Positions 26,891 through 36,010 of a DNA stretch of 64,000 nt are shown here, piece by piece. A program made the translations under genes and the position numbers. The notes below the pieces were generated by a model. The model was not told the origin of the DNA, made no database searches, and saw nothing but the letters and a program-made list of their open reading frames with translations. Numbering within the stretch: the first letter of the stretch is position 1; each line of letters begins with the position of its first letter. The DNA is from Paenibacillus sp. NFR01 (lineage in GTDB: Bacteria; Bacillota; Bacilli; Paenibacillales; Paenibacillaceae), in NCBI RefSeq assembly GCF_900111565.1, contig NZ_FOIK01000001.1, positions 1,023,309-1,087,308 of the forward strand, given 5' to 3'.

Positions 26891-26919
26891 TTAAAACTAT
26901 GTTTATGTCGTATCGTCTA

Positions 26920-27309
26920 CTACAGGGCAGTCTCCCGGCAAGCCGGTTCGTTTTTCCAGACGACTTGTTCGCCGTAATCTTTGCCCCAGTTGTACATCAT
27001 TTTCAGGACAGGCACGAGACTTTCGCCATGCGCCGTCAACGTATATTCGACCCGGGGCGGAACTTCAGGATATACTTTTCGCGAGACGAGCTGATCTTCT
27101 TCCAATTCGCGCAGCTGATTGGTCAGCATTTTTTGCGTGATATGGGGAATCAATTTTTTGAGCTCGCTGAACCGCTTCGTTCCTTCCAGTCCGAGATGCC
27201 ACAGTATAATTAGCTTCCATTTGCCGCCGATGACGGCCAGCGTTAATTCTTTCTCGCAATTAATCTTCGTCAAATCGATCCGGTCTTTGATTTCGTTCAC
27301 CATCATCAT
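26920..27309 (-). CDS. hxlR: HxlR-family transcriptional regulator
   Basis: A 129-residue HxlR winged-helix protein: [22 protein letters not shown], then [48 protein letters not shown] in pieces. Three consecutive ATG codons (27309, 27306, 27303) follow a GGAGGAGAGG, and any could be used. In B. subtilis HxlR activates hxlAB in response to formaldehyde and is divergent from them. Here it is downstream on the same strand, after a 67-base gap from hxlB, so it may be part of the operon it controls. Confidence 0.85.
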   Translation of the reverse strand: MMMVNEIKDRIDLTKINCEKELTLAVIGGKWKLIILWHLGLEGTKRFSELKKLIPHITQKMLTNQLRELEEDQLVSRKVYPEVPPRVEYTLTAHGESLVPVLKMMYNWGKDYGEQVVWKNEPACRETAL

Positions 27310-27376
27310 CCTCTCCTCCAACAGTATACCACACGTTACAGTACCCATTTTATGGGAAAGGGAAGGGAATGGCAGG

Positions 27377-27934
27377 CTATTCCAAATTGGCGTGTCTTTC
27401 ATACATGGTGGCGGTGTCCTGACCTGTGAGCTCCATCATTCGGAGGATAACTGCATCATAAAAGATCAATAGGGTCTGTTCGAACAAAGACGCCATGGGC
27501 TGGATGGTTGAATGACCGCCGTCCTGCTGATCTTTAGGCGTTCCCGGCAGCTTGACCAGGGTATCCGCTAACTTCCCGATCATTGACTCCGGAGCGGTTG
27601 TGACTGCAATGACGGACGCCCCCAGACTTTTAGCTTTTTGGACTACCGGAATCAAGCTTTTTGTTTCGCCTGAGCCTGTCCCGATCATTAGAACATCGTC
27701 TTTGCCGATGCTGGGAGTTACCGTATCCCCGACGACATAAGCATTCACTCCGAGCTGCATTAGCCGCATGGCGAACGTCCGTCCCATTAAACCCGATCTT
27801 CCTGCGCCGGCGACAAACACTTTATGTTTCTGCAAAATGGCATCGGCGAAGGTTTCGGCTTCCGGTTCGGCGATCTGTTCAACGGATCTCCCCAGTTCCT
27901 CAAGGATTTCTGCGGCATATTTCATCATGTTCAT
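27377..27934 (-). CDS. hxlB: 6-phospho-3-hexuloisomerase
   Basis: A 185-residue SIS-domain protein with [24 protein letters not shown] and [25 protein letters not shown], the signatures of PHI. It isomerises D-arabino-3-hexulose 6-phosphate to fructose 6-phosphate, the second step of formaldehyde fixation in the ribulose-monophosphate pathway. It starts 4 bases after the hxlA stop, which shows a tight operon. Length matches the family. Confidence 0.95.
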   Translation of the reverse strand: MNMMKYAAEILEELGRSVEQIAEPEAETFADAILQKHKVFVAGAGRSGLMGRTFAMRLMQLGVNAYVVGDTVTPSIGKDDVLMIGTGSGETKSLIPVVQKAKSLGASVIAVTTAPESMIGKLADTLVKLPGTPKDQQDGGHSTIQPMASLFEQTLLIFYDAVILRMMELTGQDTATMYERHANLE

Positions 27935-27938
27935 GCGG

Positions 27939-28571
27939 TTACGCCTGGTTAACCAATCGTTTCATCTCAGCTGCAGTGGCCTTCTGATCTTCTTGACCGG
28001 TAATGCCGCCGCCGACAATAATCAGATCCGGTTGGGCCGCGATCACTTCCGGCAGCGTATTCAGCTTAATGCCGCCGGCAACCGCCGTCTTTGCGTGTTT
28101 GACTACGCGTTTGATTGCCGCAAGCTCCTCAAAGGAGTTTTTTCCTGCAGCCTGATGGTCGTAACCGGAGTGGACGCAAATGTAGTCAACCCCAAGTATA
28201 TCGATTTCTTTGGCTCTGCCTTCGATATCCTTGACATTGATCATGTCGACCATGATTTTTTTATTCTGCTTTCTTGCTTCCTCGACGGCTCCCCGAATGG
28301 TCAGATCGTCCGAGACGCCCAGAACGGTAATAATATCCGCGCCGGCTTCGGATGCTTTCATGACCTCATAGCCACCCGCGTCCATAATTTTGAGGTCTGC
28401 CAAAACGCGCAGAGACGGGAACGCCTCTTTTATCTCCTTCACGGCTCTCAAGCCTTCGTTAATGACGACCGGCGTGCCGATTTCCACAATATCGATATAT
28501 TCTGCGACTTCCTTAACCACTTGTTTCGCTCCAGGAATGTCTACAAGATCCAGTGCCAGTTGAAGTTCCAT
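27939..28571 (-). CDS. hxlA: 3-hexulose-6-phosphate synthase
   Basis: A 210-residue orotidine-decarboxylase-superfamily barrel: LQLALDLVD, EIGTPVVINEG, VLADLKIMDAG (the D-x-K-x-x-D catalytic set), and IIVGGGITG as the phosphate-binding loop. It condenses formaldehyde with ribulose 5-phosphate. With hxlB it most likely detoxifies formaldehyde. GAAGGAGA precedes the ATG. The 200-base upstream region may hold the HxlR-responsive promoter, but I could not identify a convincing site. Confidence 0.95.
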   Translation of the reverse strand: MELQLALDLVDIPGAKQVVKEVAEYIDIVEIGTPVVINEGLRAVKEIKEAFPSLRVLADLKIMDAGGYEVMKASEAGADIITVLGVSDDLTIRGAVEEARKQNKKIMVDMINVKDIEGRAKEIDILGVDYICVHSGYDHQAAGKNSFEELAAIKRVVKHAKTAVAGGIKLNTLPEVIAAQPDLIIVGGGITGQEDQKATAAEMKRLVNQA

Positions 28572-28732
28572 AAGATGATCTCTCCTTCGAATATGTGAGT
28601 TGTTGTTCGACAGGACCTATTGTAGGATCTTAATTTCTTTTTCGGAAGTAGGCACTTTCACGTGCGGTAGTTACCTGGAGGATACCGGCTCCACAATAAA
28701 TTCATCAAACTCGTCAATTTTAGCCATAAAAA

Positions 28733-28764
28733 AACTGGCTCCCGATCGCGTATCGGGGCCAGTT
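28733..28764 (-). terminator. Terminator of the DUF2935 gene
   Basis: On the minus strand AACTGGCCCCGAT pairs with ATCGGGAGCCAGTT, with one extra base, and runs into a run of seven Ts. Confidence 0.8.
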
Positions 28765-28772
28765 CTTGAGCT

Positions 28773-29591
28773 CTAAAACAAGATCTCTCTTTTGTTCACT
28801 TTCATGCCGGACAACGATTGATCAAACATATCGAGAATGAACAAAAATCGCTCGGCTTCCCGGAACACATGATCGGCCAAAAGAGGATGAATGATGCTTT
28901 TAATACGGCATTCTTCAATTAAATCGCGCGCGGTTTTCTTGAAATCACGTAACGCCTTTACAGACACGCGATTCTCATCCACAAATTGGCTCAACAGCGG
29001 CTCAGTTTGCGATTCGGGTCTCATGGAACTTAAATCGATCGCCTGGAACATTAGTGTATCAAAGTCATGACTAAACTCTCTTGCTTGCTCGACCAGCTTC
29101 CGTTCAGACGGATCCAGCAGATGACCAATAAACTTCGCATGATCTGCCATGATCCGCAGGAAAAATACATTCTCATCGATAATCGCATCCGGTAAAGGTT
29201 CCAATCTTCCGCTATTGAGCTCGTCTAGACGGTTACTGAAATATCTTGCTTCCCGGCTGACATGGTCAACAAGCAATGGGAAATTATTGCCCCCGGGGAG
29301 CTTGCACTGCAGAATCAGCCCGAGAACCTTTCGCTTAAATGCCCATATGTGGGTAGCCGCATTATACACTTCCGCATTGAATTGTCTGATGGTCTGAGGG
29401 TCTGCATTCTCTTGAAACGTATGAGCCCTTCGCTCAATATCTTCGAAAATCGCATAAAACTGATTGGCTTCATTAATCAATTGAGTGTCCTCGCACCTGA
29501 ATCCCAGCCGGAGAAAGAGAGAATGCTCTTTCATGATGCGTGACCAAAAACGGATTTCTTCCAATGACCGCGTAACAAAGGGATCAGACAA
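28773..29591 (-). CDS. DUF2935 protein (hemerythrin-like helical bundles)
   Basis: A 272-residue protein made of two related four-helix halves typical of DUF2935 (FWSRIMKEHSLFLRLGF ... LVDHVSREARYF; FFLRIMADHAKFIGHLLD ... LADHVFREAERF). The paired His and Glu residues suggest di-iron or other metal binding, but the biological role is unestablished. TTG 29591 is the likely start, because GGAG lies 8 bases before it. An in-frame GTG at 29600 overlaps that site. It is monocistronic. Confidence 0.82.
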   Translation of the reverse strand: MSDPFVTRSLEEIRFWSRIMKEHSLFLRLGFRCEDTQLINEANQFYAIFEDIERRAHTFQENADPQTIRQFNAEVYNAATHIWAFKRKVLGLILQCKLPGGNNFPLLVDHVSREARYFSNRLDELNSGRLEPLPDAIIDENVFFLRIMADHAKFIGHLLDPSERKLVEQAREFSHDFDTLMFQAIDLSSMRPESQTEPLLSQFVDENRVSVKALRDFKKTARDLIEECRIKSIIHPLLADHVFREAERFLFILDMFDQSLSGMKVNKREILF

Positions 29592-29796
29592 ACTTATCAC
29601 TCCATTCCAATAATCTTAACAACAGAGTGTATTCAAAAGGCCTGTTTCAATATGATACCCTTTCAATATTATGCTGCTTATCTTTTTTTCGAAGAGTGGC
29701 GTACTCCGCCGGTTGATTGTCATGCTCTGCTAGTTACATTTCGGAAGCTTAAAGGTATCATAATACCCGTAAGTCAGCAGAAGGAGGTGCACATGA

Positions 29797-30819
29797 ATGA
29801 CAACCCCATCCTTTGACCGTATCAAAATGCCGCCGGGGTTCTGGGAAGGTGTGCGTCAATTGGGAATTGCCCCGCATGATATCGTCCGCAAAGCTGGACT
29901 GCCGCTCACCATTATTGCGGAATCGGCTGTTACCACCGCCCAATATTATGCAATCTGGCAGGCATACTCCGACTTGGCAGGGGATACCGCCCAAGGAATC
30001 ATCAAGCTCGCAACGGTCTATGAAACCACGAAATACCCGCCAACGGTCATGGCCACCTATCATGCCCGCGATTTTCGCGATGCCCTGCACCGGATGGTCC
30101 GATATAAACAGCTATGTCCTCCGGAAAGCTTGAATATGATCGAAGAAGGAGAGGCATGCACCATCGAACTGGAATGGCTCGTGAACGATCATTCCTGCCC
30201 GCCGCTGCTGGTTGGCATCACGCTGGCATTCCTGCTTGAATTGGGACGGCGGGGTACAGGTCAGCATCTGACAGCCTGCGCCGTAGAATTTACGCAGCCG
30301 ATGGGGGATGCCCATGCGCTTGAATCTTACTTTGGCTGCAGCATCCGGGTTAATGCCGAACGCAACCGGCTGACGCTGCAGCGAAAGGATTTGGATCGTC
30401 CGTTTCTCACCTATAATGAGGAATTGCTTGAGATTCTGACACCTGCTCTGGACCGCACTCTGCAAGAGCATCAAGAAAACCGCTCCGTGCCGGAGATGGT
30501 CAAATGGATCATGAAACGCAGCTTCAGCGGCGGACGTCCCGATGTACGGACGGTTGCCAAGGAATTGGGCATGAGTGAACGTACGCTGCAGCGCCGGTTA
30601 ACCGATGAGAGCACAAGCTTCATTGATTTGCTCACCCAAGCGAGGCATGAACAGGCACTTTTCTATTTGGCGGACGTATCGCTCGATATCAAGGAAGTGG
30701 CATTCCTGATCGGATTTGAGGACCATAATTCGTTTTATCGCGCATTCCGGGCGTGGGAAGGCGATACGCCTGCCCATTGGCGCAGCGAACATGCGGAGGC
30801 AAAAACAAGTATTCATTAA
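29797..30819 (+). CDS. AraC-family regulator with Arabinose_bd-type sensor domain
   Basis: A 340-residue regulator of the OruR/ToxT-like class. The N-terminal ~190 residues form an effector domain (LGIAPHDIVRKAGLPLTI, then DTAQGIIKLATVYETT). The C-terminal helix-turn-helix pair covers ~240-335 (VRTVAKELGMSERTLQRRLTD and IKEVAFLIGFEDHNSFYRAFRAWEGDTPAHWR). AAGGAGG lies 9 bases before ATG 29797; a nearby ATG at 29793 opens a frame of only seven codons. It is likely to control the SDR gene 22 bases downstream. Confidence 0.9.
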   Translation: MTTPSFDRIKMPPGFWEGVRQLGIAPHDIVRKAGLPLTIIAESAVTTAQYYAIWQAYSDLAGDTAQGIIKLATVYETTKYPPTVMATYHARDFRDALHRMVRYKQLCPPESLNMIEEGEACTIELEWLVNDHSCPPLLVGITLAFLLELGRRGTGQHLTACAVEFTQPMGDAHALESYFGCSIRVNAERNRLTLQRKDLDRPFLTYNEELLEILTPALDRTLQEHQENRSVPEMVKWIMKRSFSGGRPDVRTVAKELGMSERTLQRRLTDESTSFIDLLTQARHEQALFYLADVSLDIKEVAFLIGFEDHNSFYRAFRAWEGDTPAHWRSEHAEAKTSIH

Positions 30820-30841
30820 TCAACGAGGAGAATAAAACATC

Positions 30842-31636
30842 ATGGACATGGGGTTGAACAATAAAACGGCACTGGTAACCGGATCAACAAAAGGAATTGG
30901 CAAAGCGATTGCCCTCGAGCTGGCTAAAGAAGGGGTCAACGTTCTTATCAATGGACGAAATCACGGTGAGGTTGAACGCGTAGTCGGTGAAATCAAGTCT
31001 GCTTATCCGGAGACTTCTCCGCAAAATGCAGCGGCTAATATCGTCAATGTTAAGGAACGGGAAGCATTGTTCGAGAGGTTTCCGCAGGTCGATATTTTGG
31101 TTAACAACGCCGGGATTTACGAAATCATGTCGTATGATGACGTAGACGATGCCGCCTGGGAAAAATACATTCAGACCAATGTGCTTGCCGCAAACGGGCT
31201 GGCTAAATTTTATATGCCGGACATGCTAAACCAAGGATTTGGACGGATTATCTTTATCGCAAGCGAAGAAGCGGTTATGCCTTCCGGACAAATGCCGCAA
31301 TATGCGGTCACGAAGTCCATGCTGCTATCCATGTCGAAAAGCCTGTCCAAACAAACCGTCGGGACAGAGGTTACGGTAAACACGATCATGCCAGGCCCCA
31401 CCCTTTCGGAGAACGTGCAGCAGATCATCGAGAGCATCTTTCAGGACGATAATCTGACTTTCGAGGAAAAAGAAAAAACCTTCATGGCTGCCAATCTCCC
31501 GCAATCCGAGTTGCAGCGTTTCATTAGACCGGGAGAAATCGGCAGGCTCGCCGCTTTTATTTGCAGTCCTTATGCAACACCATTCAAAGGCTCTCCGATC
31601 CGTATGGACGGGGGCATGGTCCCCACCATTTTCTAA
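30842..31636 (+). CDS. Short-chain dehydrogenase/reductase
   Basis: A 264-residue classical SDR with TGSTKGIG (cofactor loop), DILVNNAG, catalytic Ser in FIASEEA and the active-site YAVTK. The Asn-Gly-Arg after the second strand (LINGRN) suggests NADP(H). The C-terminal SPYATPFKGSPIRMDGG is the usual SDR ending. GAGGAG precedes the ATG. It is probably cotranscribed with and controlled by the AraC regulator. The substrate is unknown. Confidence 0.9.
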   Translation: MDMGLNNKTALVTGSTKGIGKAIALELAKEGVNVLINGRNHGEVERVVGEIKSAYPETSPQNAAANIVNVKEREALFERFPQVDILVNNAGIYEIMSYDDVDDAAWEKYIQTNVLAANGLAKFYMPDMLNQGFGRIIFIASEEAVMPSGQMPQYAVTKSMLLSMSKSLSKQTVGTEVTVNTIMPGPTLSENVQQIIESIFQDDNLTFEEKEKTFMAANLPQSELQRFIRPGEIGRLAAFICSPYATPFKGSPIRMDGGMVPTIF

Positions 31637-31709
31637 CCGGATTCGCTTCCGCGGCCGCAATTGGGGTATAGTATAAGCTGTAAAATCTATATTCCCAGGA
31701 GGCTACAGC

Positions 31710-32117
31710 ATGTCACAGGAGATCTGGATTAACCTGCCGGTCAAAGATGTTGAACGGTCTACTGCCTTTTTCAATGAGATTGGGTTCCACGCGGTGAACT
31801 TCGGTAACGAAAGAGCCAAGCTTGACGTAGGCCAAACAACGATTCTGCTGTTCCCGGAGGCCGTGTTTGAGAAATTTACAGTTTCAAAAGCCGCAGATAC
31901 CTCCCATAGCGCAGAAGTCATCTTTTCCATTAGCGCCGGAAGCAGAGAAGAAGTGGATACATTTATTCGAAAAGTGGAGTCTGCCGGAGGAAGCGTCTTC
32001 GGCAAACCGGGTGAAACCGACGGCTGGATGTATGGCGCCGGATTTGCCGATCTGGACGGCCACCGCTGGAACCTGCTGTACATGGATGAGAGCAAAATGC
32101 CGAAGGAGACCAAATAA
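31710..32117 (+). CDS. VOC-family (glyoxalase-like) protein
   Basis: A 135-residue vicinal-oxygen-chelate protein with two beta-alpha-beta-beta-beta modules (WINLPVKDVERSTAFFNEIGF, then GAGFADLDGHRWNLLYMD). It resembles PhnB/glyoxalase-like proteins; some of these confer resistance to antibiotics or break down small metabolites. AGGAGG precedes the ATG. Its TAA overlaps the ATG of the next gene by one base (TAATG), so it is coupled with the ene-reductase. Confidence 0.85.
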   Translation: MSQEIWINLPVKDVERSTAFFNEIGFHAVNFGNERAKLDVGQTTILLFPEAVFEKFTVSKAADTSHSAEVIFSISAGSREEVDTFIRKVESAGGSVFGKPGETDGWMYGAGFADLDGHRWNLLYMDESKMPKETK

Positions 32118-33256
32118 TGAATCCCAAATACAGTTCAATCTTGGAGAATGTGCCGTTACCCAATGGAGTGAGTTTGAAAAACAGAATCGTCATGGCGCCG
32201 ATGACCCACTTTTCCTCTAACGGGGACGGTACGGTGTCCGACGCGGAGCTGGCCTATTATGCCCGCCGTTCCGGGGGCGCAGGCATGGTCCTTACCGCTG
32301 TAACTTACGTAACTCCGAACGGTAAAGGTTTTTCGGGACAATTTTCGGCGATGGACGATTCCTTTATCCCGGGTTTGACCCGGCTGGCCCACACGATTAA
32401 AGAGCAGGGGGCAAAGGCTGTTCTGCAAATTTTCCACGGCGGACGTCTCTGCCCGCCCCAAGAAGTCGGCGGCGATGTGGTAGCACCCAGTGCTGTCGCC
32501 AGCGAAAGACCCGGGTCGCCCTTGCCGCGGGAGTTAACGGAAGCCGAAATTGAAGGGATAATTGATGATTTCGCCGAAGCCGCCCGGCGGGCGATCGTGG
32601 CCGGCTTTGACGGCGTTGAAATCCACGGAGCGAACGGCTATCTGATTCAGCAGTTTGTGTCACCGCATTCGAACCGCAGAGAAGACCGTTTTGGCGGAGA
32701 TGCGCACAAACGTTTAACTTTCCCTTTGGAGATTATTGACCGGGTAAAGAATACCGTCAGCAAATATGCGAAATCACCGTTTATCGTCGGCTACCGTTTT
32801 TCCCCGGAAGAGCCGGAGACACCGGGACTCACGATGGAAGAGACGTTCATTCTTGTGGATGCCCTCAAGGAGAAAGGTCTGGATTATCTTCATGTGTCGC
32901 TGAATGAATTTTGGTCCAAGCCGAGAAGAGGGGCGGATGACTCCAAATCAAGGATGGAATGGATTCTCGAGCGGGTCGGCGGACAAGTTCCGGTCATCGG
33001 TGTCGGTTCAATTCACACGCCCGATGAAGCTTTAGCTGCAATAAGCATCGGGTTGCCGCTGCTTGCGCTGGGCCGTGAGCTGATTATCGAGCCGGACTGG
33101 GTAGAAAAGCTGGAATCCGGGAATGAGGAACATATTGCTGTAAATTTGACCAAACAGGATCAGGAAAGACTGGTCATCCCTGACCCGTTATGGGGAGCGA
33201 TCGTGAATACTCCGGGCTGGTTCCCTGTCGTCGAAAGCTTATCGGCAGGAGAATAA
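32117..33256 (+). CDS. NADH:flavin oxidoreductase / Old Yellow Enzyme family
   Basis: A 379-residue FMN TIM-barrel enzyme: LKNRIVMAPMTHFSSNGDG at the N-terminus, FHGGRLCPP, the catalytic VEIHGANGYLIQQF (His and Asn that bind the substrate carbonyl), and PHSNRREDRFGG. It resembles YqiG-like ene-reductases, which reduce activated C=C bonds with NAD(P)H. It is coupled to the upstream VOC protein, perhaps acting on the same electrophilic compound. Confidence 0.92.
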   Translation: MNPKYSSILENVPLPNGVSLKNRIVMAPMTHFSSNGDGTVSDAELAYYARRSGGAGMVLTAVTYVTPNGKGFSGQFSAMDDSFIPGLTRLAHTIKEQGAKAVLQIFHGGRLCPPQEVGGDVVAPSAVASERPGSPLPRELTEAEIEGIIDDFAEAARRAIVAGFDGVEIHGANGYLIQQFVSPHSNRREDRFGGDAHKRLTFPLEIIDRVKNTVSKYAKSPFIVGYRFSPEEPETPGLTMEETFILVDALKEKGLDYLHVSLNEFWSKPRRGADDSKSRMEWILERVGGQVPVIGVGSIHTPDEALAAISIGLPLLALGRELIIEPDWVEKLESGNEEHIAVNLTKQDQERLVIPDPLWGAIVNTPGWFPVVESLSAGE

Positions 33257-33264
33257 ATGAGGCA

Positions 33265-34170
33265 TTACAGCGATTTTTCCCAAACAATGCTTGTATACGC
33301 CGCTTCAAAACCAAGACGCTTATAAAAGTCCATAGTAGATCCGACGTAAGCCGATTTCGCCCCGTATCCGGCGATCCGCTGGAGACCTTCCCGAATGACG
33401 GCTTTCGCCAGTCCTTTCTTGCGGGCGGCAGGTATGGTCCCGACAGGCTCCAAAACGCCATGTTGGTTCCAGTTGTCGTACCATAGTGTACAAAATGAAG
33501 CGACTTCTCCCGATGTGTCGACAACGGACAGATCCAAATCCGGCCGATAGTCGGGAGCCAACTTCATCCGTTCAAAAGCCAAGGGGATCGTTCGGTCAAA
33601 AGTTTCATCAAAGTAACCGAAAGCTTTGGCATGAGCTAGAGCCTTGGCTTCACTCGAGACATCCGGTCCGGATCGGATACGATAACCCGTTGGAAGTTCA
33701 ACAGGCTCTAGATGATGTAAAGGAAGAACGGACAGCGTATCATCCCAATCCATTTTTCGGTAGCCTCGCTCCACTGCAATGGATTCCCGTGCAAAGTCGC
33801 CTTTTGGAATTCGTAGGCGTACGACTTGACGCCCCTCGTCTTGCACGCTTAAGTGACTCTCCGCAAAAATAAACATTTCTTCAAAGATCGCCGAAGGCAA
33901 TGGGAATCGGATTTGAAAAAAGGCTTCGCCTCGCTCTTCGCCCTCCGAGTTCACGGCTCCGACGATCCTGCCGGTTTCATCTTCCCAAACGCCTACGGTT
34001 TTCTCCCAGGTGCCGAATGTATCATGCATCGTTTGGCTGACCATTCTGCAGAAGTTCCATCTGTCGATAAGCCAATTCCCGGAATCGGGCGATTCCTCGA
34101 AGCTAGTAACAAGCATGTCACGGATCTTCGTGAAATCTTCGGTCTGGTAACTTCGGAATTTAATGTTCAC
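33265..34170 (-). CDS. GNAT-family N-acetyltransferase
   Basis: This ~301-residue protein looks like two GNAT-like halves. The C-terminal half has the acetyl-CoA loop (VGTIPAARKKGLAKAVIREG) followed by AYVGSTMDFYKRLGFEAAY, and the N-terminal half is degenerate. The protein naturally begins at VNIKFRSYQTEDF, so GTG 34170 is preferred; an in-frame ATG at 34209 would add 13 residues. It ends 8 bases from the convergent ene-reductase. The substrate is unknown. Confidence 0.8.
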   Translation of the reverse strand: MNIKFRSYQTEDFTKIRDMLVTSFEESPDSGNWLIDRWNFCRMVSQTMHDTFGTWEKTVGVWEDETGRIVGAVNSEGEERGEAFFQIRFPLPSAIFEEMFIFAESHLSVQDEGRQVVRLRIPKGDFARESIAVERGYRKMDWDDTLSVLPLHHLEPVELPTGYRIRSGPDVSSEAKALAHAKAFGYFDETFDRTIPLAFERMKLAPDYRPDLDLSVVDTSGEVASFCTLWYDNWNQHGVLEPVGTIPAARKKGLAKAVIREGLQRIAGYGAKSAYVGSTMDFYKRLGFEAAYTSIVWEKSL

Positions 34171-34274
34171 ATCGTCACCGCTTTCGTTGGATTTGATCCC
34201 ATTCAGCATATCAACAATTGGATAAATCAGGAATGCAGAAAATAATTAAACTAAAGCTTTACACCGATGCCTGT

Positions 34275-34802
34275 CTATTTGTGAAATAACCGAATAAGCG
34301 CCGAGATCTCTTCCAGGGATTCTTTTTGGCCATTTTTAATCCACATCACCCAAATTTCAAAAACGCCTGCACTCATAAAGTCAATCCAATAGCTCCGTTT
34401 GGCGCCTGTCCAGTCGGAAAAAGGAATGATCTCATCATAAAACTTAGCAATATGGTGTTTGAACATTTGATATAGCAGCCCTACATAATCGCCTTTAATC
34501 GCCGTTTGAAAAACATTGTTGCTGAAAAAGTTCGTCAAATCCTCGATCTTCTGTTCGTGACTCGTCTTAAATGCAATTTTGTGAAAGATATCGGCATATT
34601 TGGGTTCGTAATATTCTCTCAATACATGGTCGAGACTTTCAAAATTTCTATAGAACGCCATCCGGCTGACGCCAGCTTTTTGGACCACTTCGGAAACGGA
34701 TAATTTCGATAGTTGTTTTGTCTGCAAAAGCTCCAGCAATGCAGTCGTAATCCATTCCCGGGTATCTTTTTTCAGGTTTTGGGCATGTTCCGTAGCTGCC
34801 AT
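34275..34802 (-). CDS. TetR-family transcriptional regulator
   Basis: A 175-residue regulator with the TetR helix-turn-helix at residues ~18-60 (ITTALLELLQTKQLSKLSVSEVVQKAGVSRMAFYRNFESLD in pieces) and an all-helical ligand domain. GGAGGAAG precedes the ATG. It is divergent from the reductase gene, and a perfect 16-bp palindrome lies between them. It therefore most likely represses that gene and itself. Confidence 0.9.
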   Translation of the reverse strand: MAATEHAQNLKKDTREWITTALLELLQTKQLSKLSVSEVVQKAGVSRMAFYRNFESLDHVLREYYEPKYADIFHKIAFKTSHEQKIEDLTNFFSNNVFQTAIKGDYVGLLYQMFKHHIAKFYDEIIPFSDWTGAKRSYWIDFMSAGVFEIWVMWIKNGQKESLEEISALIRLFHK

Positions 34803-34841
34803 AACACTTCCTCCATTTTGTCACAGATGTTTGCCGCCTAC

Positions 34842-34870
34842 TTGTTTTGGAGCTGGTTCAGTTCTAAAAT
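34842..34870 (+). promoter_or_regulatory. Promoter of the epimerase/reductase gene
   Basis: TTGTTT (34842-34847), a 17-base spacer and TAAAAT (34865-34870). The palindrome begins about 10 bases downstream, where bound repressor would block initiation. Confidence 0.5.
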
Positions 34871-34900
34871 AGTGTACATCCGTTACACGTGTAACGTCAA
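34871..34900 (-). promoter_or_regulatory. Promoter of the TetR gene
   Basis: On the minus strand TTGACG (34900-34895), an 18-base spacer and TACACT (34876-34871). The TetR palindrome occupies the spacer. Confidence 0.5.
34881..34896. promoter_or_regulatory. Perfect palindromic operator CGTTACACGTGTAACG
   Basis: All 16 bases are self-complementary. Its position in the spacer of the tetR promoter and just after the -10 of the divergent gene is typical of a TetR operator. Confidence 0.8.
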
Positions 34901-34920
34901 TGAAAAGGAGCGATATGCCC

Positions 34921-35961
34921 ATGCCAGAAAACAACTCCCCCTTAGTACTTGTGACCGGAGGATCCGGATTTATTGCCGTTCATATCCTTTTGAAGTTACT
35001 GGAGAAAGAGTACCGCGTGCGGACCACCCTTCGCTCAATGAACAGACAGGACGAAGTGAAAGCGATGTTAAAATCAGGCGGGATCACCCGTTTTGAAGGT
35101 TTAAGTTTTATTCAAGCCGATTTAGCTTCAGATCATAACTGGAACGAGGCTGTGAAAGGGGCGGAGTATGTCATCCACGTAGCTTCTCCGACACCCAACA
35201 AAATCTATAAAAATGAGAATGAGATGATCGAGCCTGCTCGGGAAGGGGTGTTACGCGTGCTTAGAGCAGCGCGGGATGCAGGGGTCAAGCGCGTTGTTTT
35301 AACCTCCGCTTTCGGCGCGATCGGCGTGGGACATCACAATCATAAAGGACCTTACACTGAAGAAGATTGGTCAAATACAGAGGCAAACCTTCATCCCTAT
35401 CAGAAATCCAAAACGCTTGCTGAACGGGCGGCTTGGGATTTTATCCGCAACGAAGGCAAGGGATTGGAACTGGCGACCGTAAATCCCGTTGGAGTGATGG
35501 GTCCCATTCTGGGCAGTGATTATTCTCATTCCATTAACAGCATTCGCCAAATGCTGGAAGGCAAGCAAAGGAATGTCCCTAAAATCTATTCGGATTATAT
35601 AGATGTCCGGGATGTCGCCGATTTGCATATCTTGGCCATGCTGCGTCCCGAAGCAAATGGAGAGCGTTTTATCGCTTCCAGCGCAGAAAACCTTTCGATG
35701 CTGGATATTGCAAAAATCCTAAAGAAACATTTTGGCGAAGATGCAAAAAACGTGCCAAAGGGAGAATTTCCGAATATCATAATTCGCGCATTGGCGATTT
35801 TCAAGCCACAATTAAGAATGATTGCAACGCTCTTGGGACAAGACATGTCTACGAGCAACCAAAAGGCCAAACAGCTGCTGGGATGGACACCGCGTTCGGC
35901 GGAAGAAGCAATCGCAGCAACTGGGAAAAGCATGCTGGACATTATGAAGGGGCAGAAATAA
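34921..35961 (+). CDS. NAD-dependent epimerase/dihydroflavonol-4-reductase-like aldehyde reductase
   Basis: A 346-residue extended SDR: VLVTGGSGFIAVHILLKLLE (cofactor loop), TSAFGAIG (Ser), and the active-site YQKSK (YxxxK). It resembles bacterial and yeast aldehyde/methylglyoxal reductases of the DFR group. ATG 34921 is chosen since AAGGAG ends 10 bases before it; ATG 34915 would be only 4 bases away. The divergent TetR protein is its likely repressor, which suggests induction by a reactive aldehyde or related ligand. Confidence 0.88.
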   Translation: MPENNSPLVLVTGGSGFIAVHILLKLLEKEYRVRTTLRSMNRQDEVKAMLKSGGITRFEGLSFIQADLASDHNWNEAVKGAEYVIHVASPTPNKIYKNENEMIEPAREGVLRVLRAARDAGVKRVVLTSAFGAIGVGHHNHKGPYTEEDWSNTEANLHPYQKSKTLAERAAWDFIRNEGKGLELATVNPVGVMGPILGSDYSHSINSIRQMLEGKQRNVPKIYSDYIDVRDVADLHILAMLRPEANGERFIASSAENLSMLDIAKILKKHFGEDAKNVPKGEFPNIIIRALAIFKPQLRMIATLLGQDMSTSNQKAKQLLGWTPRSAEEAIAATGKSMLDIMKGQK

Positions 35962-35977
35962 ATAACAGTCGCTACAC

Positions 35978-36007
35978 AAAAAAGCTGGCCCGAGGGCCAG
36001 CTTTTTT
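35978..36007. terminator. Rho-independent terminator
   Basis: A perfect 13-bp stem (AAAAAAGCTGGCC / GGCCAGCTTTTTT) with a CGAG tetraloop. It lies between convergent genes and probably serves both. Confidence 0.9.
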
Positions 36008-36010
36008 TGA

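Noticed and set aside
28607..28613. TTCGACA, the reverse complement of a Spo0A box, before hxlA
   Set aside because: A single 7-base match is expected by chance in 64 kb, and nothing links this operon to sporulation.
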